Assembly (NCBI GenBank): GCA_021018815.1
Contig: JAITYX010000003.1
Coordinates: 4,760,501 to 4,824,500 of the forward strand
Length of the DNA: 64,000 nucleotides
Direction of reading: 5' to 3'
Source: Talinum fruticosum
Lineage: Eukaryota; Streptophyta; Magnoliopsida; Caryophyllales; Talinaceae
Below the pieces are notes generated by a model. The model ran no database searches and had not been told where the DNA came from. It saw only the letters and a list, made by a program, of their open reading frames with translations. Both the position numbers and the translations under genes were made by a program. Of this stretch, positions 55,668 through 64,000 are shown piece after piece; positions within the stretch are counted from its first letter, which is position 1; each line of letters starts with the position of its first letter.

Positions 55668-58600
55668 GAAGATTTTGTCTTGGAATGTTCAAGGTGCTAA
55701 AAATTCCAAGTGAAACAAGATATTATCTTTTTGAATCGCAGATGTAAAACCCGACATCATTTTTATTACGGAATCCTTAACTAACTCCGAAAATTCTATG
55801 AAAATTCTACCAACTTTGGGCTTGATCATTTTGAATTTGTCCTTCCTCAAAATCATAGTGGGGGTATGTGGGTTTTATGGAATAATCATAACATAACAGC
55901 TTCGTTATTCTGAAAGAACAACGTTGCATTCACCTCCATGTCGTTGATAAATTATTTAATAAGGAATGCATTGTGTTAGGAATTTATGGGCCAGCGTAAG
56001 CACTTGATAAACCGTCATTTTGGAACCACCTTTCGGATCTCAATTGTATTATGAACCTGCCCTAGTGCATTATTGGTGATTTCACAACGAGAAATTAGGA
56101 GGTAACAAACTCTCATTCTACAATGTACAAAGAATGAGATCGTTCTTAATTGATATTAGGAGCGAGAGGAGTCTCCCTGTATCAGGTAGAATTTTCACGT
56201 GGAAAAAGTTTATTAAAGGCCATCTCATTTATGAAAGGCTAGATGGGGCTATTGCTCGAGAAGATTGGTCTAATCCCCTATCTAGACAGACATTGTGTCG
56301 CACGATACGTTCTCTTGTTCGGATCATTGCTATGTTCCGCTAAACACGCCCCCAATGCCCAACTTAGTGGTCGACGTAAATTCAAATATCAAAATAATTG
56401 GTCCATTTACCAGGAGGTATCTAAGATCATCTGTCAACAATGGAAATCTAACCCGATAGGGTCTCCAACGTTCAAACTCGTAAGAAAACTTAAATATGTC
56501 AAAGAAAAACTAAAAACTTGGGCTGCTAGCACTTGTGGCAACCTTTCACGTAAAGTTGATAAGAACTCAACACTTTTGTTGAAAGTCGAGGAAAAACTTT
56601 TGGATAATCCCCGTAATTTAAGATTAATGCATTGGCACAACGAGCTTACTCTCGGTAAACGAACAAAGAGAGAAGCTCCTCCTTTTTAACCAAAAATACC
56701 GAGGGAAGTTCTTTCGGAAAGAATGGCTTACTCATGAGGATATAAACTCAAAATTTTTTCACAGATGCTCGCATCATCAAGAAACATAAGAGAAAGATCT
56801 TTAGGTTACAAGATGATTCGGGGTTTGGACCGAGGACGCAAAGGATATTCAAAGGAAGTTTGTGAATGATTTCTCTCGGAGGTTCACAGCTCAACTTAGA
56901 GGTAACAGTTCCCCTTTAAAAATTAATGTGCCTGGCATGATTATTGACACCGAGAATGCTCAACTTATTTTGTCTGGTCACACTCGAGGAAATTAGAACA
57001 AGTAGTTTTCAAATGAATCTCGCTAAAGCTCCGGGACCGGATGGGTTTGGAGCAGGTTTTTTCAACATCATTGGGATATTATCGGAAATGATGTGATTTC
57101 TGTGTAATGGACTTTTTCCGTTATGGAAAACTCGCTTAAAGAAGTGAACCATACTTTCATCGCATTATTACCAAAAGTTGCTTGTCCTACGTCCATCGCA
57201 CATTTGAGACCTATCGGTCTCTACAACCGCCTCTACCGGATCATCTCTAAAGTTCTTGTCAATAGGCTAAGGCCAATTCTTCAAAGAATTGTGAGTCCCA
57301 ATCAAGGTGCCTTTGTACCGGCGGGGACATTCATGACAACATATTTTTAACCCACGAAATTGTGAACAAATTAAGCAATATTAAAGGCAAACAAGTTTAT
57401 GTTGGTCTTAAATTGGACATGGAAAAAGCTTATGATCGAGTTGAGTGGGACTTTGTTCTTGCTTGTCTCAAGGAGCTTGGTTTCCACCTTGTCCGGATCA
57501 ATTGGATTAGGGAGTGTATCTCTACCGTCACTTACTCCATCATTGTCAATGACGAGACTTGCGGCTTTTTCCATCCTTCTAGAGGGCTTCGACAAGGAGA
57601 CCCCTATCTCCTTACCTGTTTATTCTTTGCATGTACGTCCTCTCATTTAGACTTCACTACTTGACACAACACCTAAATCAGGGGTTGGCATTAAAATCTG
57701 TCCACGAACCGACGTAATTCCTTGTCTCTTATTTGCTTATGATAGTCTCCTGTTTTTTAAAGGGAGCTATGAAACATGCCCGAGCGTTCAAAATCTGCTG
57801 AGTGAATTTTGTCTTCAATCGAGTCGGCTTATCAACTTTCACAAGTCATCCTTGACCTTTTCAAAAATTCCTCTGTAGCCACAAGGCGATCAGTCTCTTT
57901 TTGTTCAATATACCTCATTCGGACTCGCTAGGTAAGTACCAGGTTGTCCTGCTTTCGGGGGAGACCTGCTAGATCCTTATTTGACAATCTTCCGAAAAGG
58001 GTGGATGCTAAATTACGTAACTGGAAAGCCAACTCGGTATCCAAAGCGGTAGAGTGGTCCTCATCCAATCGAACCCGGAAACACTTCCGTCTCATACTAT
58101 GCAAAGCTTTAAACTTCCGGCAAGTATAACCAATTCGTTGGACAGACTCAACAGAGAATTTTTCTAGAGGAATTCCGAGGCTAATAAGGGTCCGCCTATG
58201 GTTGCTTAGGACAAAATTTGTGCTCCTAAAAATTAGGGGGCTAGGTCTCAAGAAATCGAATGCCATTAATCGAGCCTTCCTTTGTAAACTATTATGGAAG
58301 TACTTGTATGAAGGGAGTAGTTTTGGGGTAAGATTATGCGTGCTAAGTATCCCCTCATGGAGGACCTTTTCACAAGAAGAGCTAAAGCTACAGATTCTTG
58401 GGCTTGGAAGTGCCTTCTCAAGGAAAGAAAATTCTTTAAGTCCGGCCTCCGTTGGAAAATTGGGAATGGAAAGAGAGCAAAATTTTGGCTAGATAATTGG
58501 TGTGGCAATATTTGCCTTCGGGAGTTTTATGATAGCTCCTCTCACCTTCCCCTTTCAGCTTCGTTAGTGATCGTATCACGCAGGACAAGGAGTGGAACCT

Positions 58601-59840
58601 CGATCTTCTTCAATCTATGCTACCCGAGTGACATCCGTCAAAAGATTTTGGTTGTCCCCCTTCCCTCCCATGATACCGAGGATTCGGTTTATTGGGGACT
58701 ATCTAGTAGTGGTAATTTCACCACTAAGTCTACCACGTGAAAGGCGCATGATCGCTCTTTCGATTGGCGAATTGGGAATTTGCCTAGATCCGGAATCTTG
58801 ATCCGATGCCGAAATTAAAAATATTTTTATGGCAAATAGGGCATAATGCATTACCTACTAGGGAGAATTTGGGGATTAGGGGTTAAATATCCAGCCCCAT
58901 TGTCCTCTTTGCTCGGACAATTATGAGTTCACAGAGCACCTTCTCTCTCAGTGCGGTCGAGTTCGTGAAACCCGGAGAACTCGCTTTTTACGAATTGGCT
59001 TGAGATCGATCTTAGCTGGTGCCAGGTGAATTCACTTAATCAGATTTTCCAAGTAATAAGAGATTTGAAGAAACCTAATCAGCTAATTCGGCTAGTCCAC
59101 TTACTTTGGAGTATCTAGAAGAACAGAAATGATGTTGTGTTTAGAAACGGAACCTTCAACATTATTGCCACGTGTATTCATGCCAAAACATCTTGGGCTG
59201 AATGGCGTGCAAGGACCAGAGTTGGATGTTTTAGCTCACCGGACTTCCCACTCTTCATCTTCGACCAACGCCAATTCTCCCCAGCTTGTTCGCTAGCACA
59301 AACCTCCAGGGGCTTTGTCAAAGTCAACTTCGATGGGTCCGAGATCTTCCTCATGTGTCTGCAGCGAGGTTTTGTCATCGAAATTGGGATGAGAGATTTT
59401 TGCAAGCGGGAACATCGCATCCGGGTCGAGCTTCGTGGCTGGTAGCCGAGGCGGTAGCTTTGGGAACGGAGTCAAAGCGGCAATTCGAGCAGGATTCAAC
59501 TACATGGTACTTGAAGGAGATAATCTTACGGTTATAAGGGCCGTCAAAGGAGAGATTTAAATCCTGTGGGAAATTCATACGTTGATCCACGATACTCGGA
59601 TTTTCCTCAATCAATGCAAAAGGGTCGTCATTCAAGACACATACGAGAGAAGGAACAGAGCCGCAGACCGGGTAGCTAGACTTGGGCTAAATTCCGTTTC
59701 GCACTCGTGCTTGTTTAATTTACCATCTTCTCCCCCTTCCTCTTCATTCTTATGGAAGACAACTTAGATAAAACCCTTGCGAGAAGGGCTACCTCTAGTT
59801 GATGTATTTACCCTTTCTAAAAAACAAAAATAAAAAACAT
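55668..59840 (+). mobile_element. L1-type LINE with endonuclease, RT and RNase H, broken
   Basis: ORF2 opens near 55670 with ILSWNVQGA, the start of the APE-type endonuclease, which decays across 55700-56350. RT parts are NHTFIALLPKVACP and LRPIGLYNRLYRIISKVLVN (57145-57270), LKLDMEKAYDRVEWDF (57405-57455) and FFHPSRGLRQGDP (57565-57605). The catalytic site reads FAYDS (57732-57746), with the first Asp of FADD changed to Tyr. A zinc-finger-like segment at 58810-58990 and an RNase H remnant (VKVNFDGSEI, 59315) follow. A short A-rich 3' end lies near 59817-59840. Stops and shifts throughout. Confidence 0.85.
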
Positions 59841-60334
59841 TGCTTATAAGACACACATACATACATTTCACTACCTTTTTATATAAAAAATAAATGAAAT
59901 CAATCAAGATTTCACGTAATATACAAAATTTTACTTTTTGTTTTGATGAAAAGAAAATTTTACTCCTAATTGCTGGAAGCAAAATTTTCCTCTAAATTGT
60001 AGGAATTTCTTTTAAAAATTTGACATTATGTCGCTCATGGGTGCCCACAATTGACCCCAGCTCATGAACTGCGGCGCCTCCGGAATTCAACGGGTTCCCA
60101 TGGAGCACCAGCAATTCGATTTTTCTGCTGTTTGGGTGTTTGTTTATGGGCCCGTCTCTATCTTCGACCTCGAGGCCCACGGGCCACAACAAAATCCAAC
60201 ACCTTTTCTCTTATTCCATTCCCTCCCTCCCTTGAACACTTCACCATTTCAGTGTTTCAGAGAAAGAGACAGCGGGCTTCCTGAATCAGCCCTCCCAGGT
60301 TCTGTAGTTGATTCAGGGAAGTGTTGAGGAGGGC
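59841..60334 (+). promoter_or_regulatory. Upstream region and 5'UTR of the CNNM/DUF21 gene
   Basis: AT-rich to about 60010, then a GC-richer stretch with pyrimidine runs (CCATTCCCTCCCTCCCTTGA near 60220) that looks like a plant 5'UTR. No good TATA box at the expected place. Short frames at 60051-60327 look like shadows. Confidence 0.45.
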
Positions 60335-62691
60335 ATGGTGCTCTTGTCTAGTACGAGTGTACCCTTTGTTGGGATATCGATGGCTGACTTCATATTCGAG
60401 CCTGAAGACATTCAATTTGGGACCTTTTATTGGTTTGTTTATGCGGGGATTTCATGTCTGTTGGTCCTCTTTGCTGGGATTATGTCTGGCCTTACTCTTG
60501 GTTTGATGTCTCTTGGTCTTGTTGAGCTCGAAATCCTTCAGCGTAGTGGCTCTTCCGCAGAGAAAAACAAGCAGGTTCTTTATTTCTTTCTCCAACCTCT
60601 TTTTTTATCTTTTTTTGGGGGGTGGGGGAGGGATTAGTTTGGGTTTGGTGAAAAATGGTGTTTGGGTTGATAATAAGACTTAGTTTCGCTGATTGATGAT
60701 GGGTTGACTTTGATTTTGCACGGCGTTGCTTGTCTATTTCATCACTGGTGTGGTCATGTTTAGGTGTTAATTTTGTTTAGAATAGGTTTAATCACCTAAT
60801 CTAAGTCGGTTAGTCAATACCTTTGAATTTTTCTGGCTTCTGTTTTCTGTTTCTCCATTGTTTTTTTGGTTAAGTTTGAGGACAGCAAAACGGATTCAGC
60901 ATATTAAGCTTTAACTACTAGATAGCTTCTTTTTTTTATCAAAGCAAAGGTTGGCTTTATTAATCAATAATCAACGAGGCATCAATCGCAGCCAACTCAA
61001 GAACCGACTCAGGGCCATTGTCGACCCACACTGTAGTCGAGGACACTAAGGGTTGAAGCCCCCCCGGGCGCCAAACATGAGTAAACGAACAAAACTCAAA
61101 CAACTTACAAATGTCCAAAATATCAGCAATAAACAAACTAATTTCAGAAACTATGTTAGTGTTCTTTGAGATCTTTGCCATGACTGCAGCACAATCACAT
61201 TCAACAATGACCCTCAAAAACCCATGCTCAAGCGCTTAGGTTCATACCAAACAACAACGCTCTCGCTTCTTCAATTTCAGGGCCCAGGAATCCAGTCCCT
61301 TGAACACCCATCAGCTCCACCGTCCCCAAGTAGCTACGCACAATGACACCCCATCCAAAGCCCCAACTTCCCAGCTTTCCGCCATCAACTTTAATCTTCC
61401 ACAGCCCCGAGCAAGGGGGATGCCAATGCTCAACCCCTGTGCTCTGATCGGAACCATGGACACATAGGCAGTCCTATATTCAGGCACAAGTTTCATGGCC
61501 TTAAGTGGCAGGCCGGTCACCGAATTGTCCCCTTCCCGAAAAGCCTGTGGTTCCGGGCGTTCCACACCTCCCATGCTACAGCTAAAAATTCCTTCCAGTC
61601 CTCCCTCCCCAACTCGGTTTTAGCATGGAAAATGAAGTCCCAAGCAGTAGAAAAATCAGCCTCCCAAAGAAGATAAGAGAACTTACTTGATATCCAGACC
61701 GAAGTAGCTTGGGGGACATCGGAAAAGGCGTCTTCTTCAGTTAGATTACAGACTCTGCACATCCCTGGTAAATTTGGAATACGCCTAGCTAAATTAGCAC
61801 CCGTGGGAAGTGATTGAGAGCAAATGCGCCACACAAACGCCTTAATCGGGGTGGCTAGCAAGTGTTCCACAGCTCTTTCCAGTAGCTTGAAGTTGAACTA
61901 CCACTATTTGGAATACGCCTAGCTAGATTAGGGGTAATGTTATGTACCACAACCTCTCTAGGAAAGACTCTAGGCTATTGATCTGGCATAGTTTGGTTTT
62001 GTTTAATGATTTTGAGCATTTATGTGCACCTTCAAGGTAGTCAAAAGAGTTGGTCTCCAATGATTTTTTTAACCTTAGATTATGATGGGTTAAAGAAAAA
62101 GGTTTTCAAATTATCACTGTTTTATGCGTGGTGTTTTAAATTTAACATTCTCATCAGTTAATTAAATATTGACTGTTTGGTTTCTGAATCTCAAATGCTA
62201 TTCTTGTATTCAATATAAGTTAACCTATTGTTTTCATTTCCAGCTGCTATTCTGCCAGTGGTACAGAAGCAGCATCAGCTTCTTGTGACCTTGCTTCTAT
62301 GTAATGCTTGTGCAATGGAGGTATGTAAACAATAGCAATTGCTCTCGGAGCTCAATAGTGGATTCTTGTTTTTTAATCCTCTGTAATGGTCTTGGTGCAG
62401 GCACTCCCTATATATCTGGATAAAATTTTCCATCCTTTTGTTGCTGTTGTACTGTCTGTTACTTTTGTCTTAGCTTTTGGAGAGGTTGGTTTGCTCTTAG
62501 TCACTTTTTGCTAGTTAGTAAATATGGACCTTTTGCTACAATGCTCATGAACACTTCTTTCTTATGTCATGGACCAGGTTATCCCTCAAGCCATTTGCAC
62601 AAGATATGGACTTGCCGTGGGTGCAAATTTTGTTTGGCTTGTGCGTGTTTTGATGATAATTTGTTATCCCATAGCTTATCCTATTGGAAAG
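60335..62691 (+). CDS. CNNM/DUF21 (CBSDUF/MGR-type) membrane protein gene, exons 1-4, 3' part outside window
   Basis: Coding exons: 60335-60574, 62244-62320, 62401-62484 and 62578-62691, each with GT..AG borders. Exon 1 holds a DUF21 transmembrane start: YAGISCLLVLFAGIMSGLTL, then SLGLVELEILQRSG. Exon 2 gives VVQKQHQLLVTLLLCNACAM, exon 3 IYLDKIFHPFVAVVLSVTFV and AFGE, exon 4 VIPQAICTRYGLAVGANFVW and LVRVLMIICYPIAYPIGK. Four membrane segments thus form the DUF21 unit; CBS domains should follow beyond the window. The family includes plant magnesium-release (MGR) and CBSDUF proteins at membranes such as the tonoplast. Exon 1 ends at a codon border, but exon 2 needs one extra base (see findings), so the copy may be frameshifted or the base miscalled. 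An in-frame ATG at 60308 is an alternative start; 60335 fits the family better. Confidence 0.85.
60925..61905 (-). mobile_element. LINE fragment in intron 1 of the CNNM gene, 5' truncated
   Basis: On the - strand: a zinc-finger-type RT end (HLLATPIKAFVWRICSQSLP, then MCRVCNLTEEDAF, 61870-61730), EVWNARNHRLF (about 61560) and an RNase H remnant (VIVECDCAAVMAKI, 61210-61170). The poly(A) end appears as T-rich sequence at 60926-60937 on the + strand. About 1 kb, antisense to the gene. A 25-bp piece of it is repeated at the far end (61773-61797 and 61907-61931). Confidence 0.8.
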
Positions 62692-64000
62692 GTAAGCTTA
62701 GTTCACAATATCTCTACATTTCTTTTAAAGGATCAATGGAAAGTTCACCAATGTCTTGTGTCTTAAATTTGTAATTTAGTACTTAGTTGGCAATGATGCA
62801 AGAAAACTTTTATTGACTTTGGCTATGAATGAAGGATGATTCTTTAGTTGGAAAATGTTATAATATAGAATAGCATATATTTTATGGATTAGCATACTTT
62901 TTGGTAATTATCTTGGTTATACACAAGCAATTGTGCCTATTTGTGATATGGAGGGATGAAGTATTTTTAAAAGATGCACCATATCTGCATATATGATCTG
63001 TTCTTTGTAGTCTGCAGAAGTTTTGTCATGATGATGCAGTTCTTCATGTTCTTTGCTAGTACCTACTGAATTTGGTGGTATTTATAATTTTTTATATGCT
63101 GGAACATGACATGAGGGAAATTAGGTAGAGGGTTCCTAAGGAGAGAAGGGGTGGTGAAGTGTGCTTTGTTGCAATTTAGACTTGGAAGTTGTGGCAGATA
63201 CTGGAGGTTTTTCTCAAGGGGCCAAGCTAAATGTATTTGTTTTTATTTTAATCAACATGAAGATAGCCTAGTAAACAAGAAGGTATAAAGATTTTAATAA
63301 TAAAATTAATTTAATTAAAAGGACTCCATATATTAGCTAATAGCTCACAGAATATATAATTCAAATTGTATAAACAATAACTTTTTTCACCGTATAATAT
63401 GAGTTTAAATAATAATGGCAAGTGAATTTGTTAAGATTAGGAGTTTTTATCTACTTTCAAGTTTTTCCTATATGTAACTTTGAAAAATATCAAATAGTAA
63501 TGGAGCTTCAGAATAAAAACTAAGAAATTTATGGGAGGTTGGGAGTACTAAAGCATAAAATGAAGATACTTATTAACGAGTAATGAGAGGTAGAGAATAC
63601 TCCAACTCCAACTCCTAGCTAGGTCCTGCTTTCGGGGTCTTAGGATATCCAAATGTAGGTATCCTGACTTATATAAGATTTCTGCAATTAGAGAAGCCGA
63701 TTCCAAGAGACCCATGAAAAAATTTAAAAAACGTTTTGCCATGTTGAGAGTTTTTGAAACAAAAATCAGAGATACAAGCATTAAATGAGAGATAGAGAAT
63801 AAAACTTTTTAAAAATACTGCATAAATTTCTTACACAAAATTATAAGAACTAAATATTCTCCTAAAATATTAATTAGCACCAAATCAAGTTAATTAGTAA
63901 TTGAAAAGTACAATTACTATCCTAATTTAATTTTAATGCCTACGCCAACAAATTTGGCCTTTTCTTTTATCAACATATGCCTAAAATTTATAAGGTGATA
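62692..64000 (+). other. Intron 4 of the CNNM gene, open at the window end
   Basis: Begins GTAAGC. No further exon of the family is seen to 64000. AT-rich; 63300-63930 has an imperfect, partly palindromic look that may be a small MITE, but no termini could be set. Confidence 0.5.

Noticed and set aside
60051..60327. Two overlapping ORFs upstream of the CNNM start
   Set aside because: They fall in the 5'UTR and show no domain; at most an upstream ORF, which cannot be shown here.

Overview
The window is plant nuclear DNA, most likely from a eudicot. It is AT-rich and packed with nested LTR retrotransposons and L1-type LINEs. It carries spliceosomal introns with GT..AG borders, and its two recognisable host genes are plant types: a WEB-family 5' end and a CNNM/DUF21 membrane protein. 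I saw no rRNA, tRNA, CRISPR array or bacterial-style operon. Almost every coding stretch is a broken transposon gene.

Layout. 1-9434: a Ty1/copia, Sirevirus-like element A on the + strand, with decayed pol, an extra post-pol ORF, a polypurine tract and a 3' LTR. That LTR is split by about 2 kb that carries the promoter, 5'UTR and first coding exon of a WEB-family gene. 9435-12758: the gag start, primer-binding site and 5' LTR of a Ty3/gypsy element on the - strand (family G). 12759-23308: a gag-bearing Ty3/gypsy element on the - strand whose long LTRs belong to family T; its downstream LTR is split by a family G LTR at 13468-16612, and two tandem-repeat arrays lie in its internal region. 23309-24596: a decayed plant-mobile-domain (PMD) gene on the - strand. 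25605-29460: a family T LTR followed by a decayed Tat/Ogre-type pol with RT, two RNase H domains and integrase remnants. 29461-34912: unassigned decayed sequence with a second PMD-like fragment at 31513-32890.

34913-43275: copia element B on the - strand, same family as A, with two abutting LTR pieces, the same extra ORF behind a TATA-box leader, RNase H, RT and protease, but no integrase core. A solo LTR of the same family (40804-42410) is nested inside it. 43276-44313: another truncated copia LTR. 44416-47947: a family T LTR split by a solo copia LTR (45458-46980) with a perfect 5-bp target duplication. 47948-50228: a 5'-truncated LINE with a poly(A) tail. 51556-55275: a long family G-like solo LTR. 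55668-59840: a second LINE. 60335-62691: the first four coding exons of a CNNM/DUF21 (CBSDUF/MGR-type) gene, with an antisense LINE in intron 1.

Nothing here works as a pathway. The coherent story is layered insertion. Family T elements are old; family G and copia LTRs landed in them; copia A landed in a family G gag; a host gene fragment then entered the LTR of copia A. The best leads are the extra post-pol ORF with its own promoter-like leader, the gene fragment in the LTR, the gag-only element with repeat arrays, the PMD genes bordering LTRs, and the one-base phase conflict between CNNM exons 1 and 2. All family names come from recognising motifs by eye, not from database searches.
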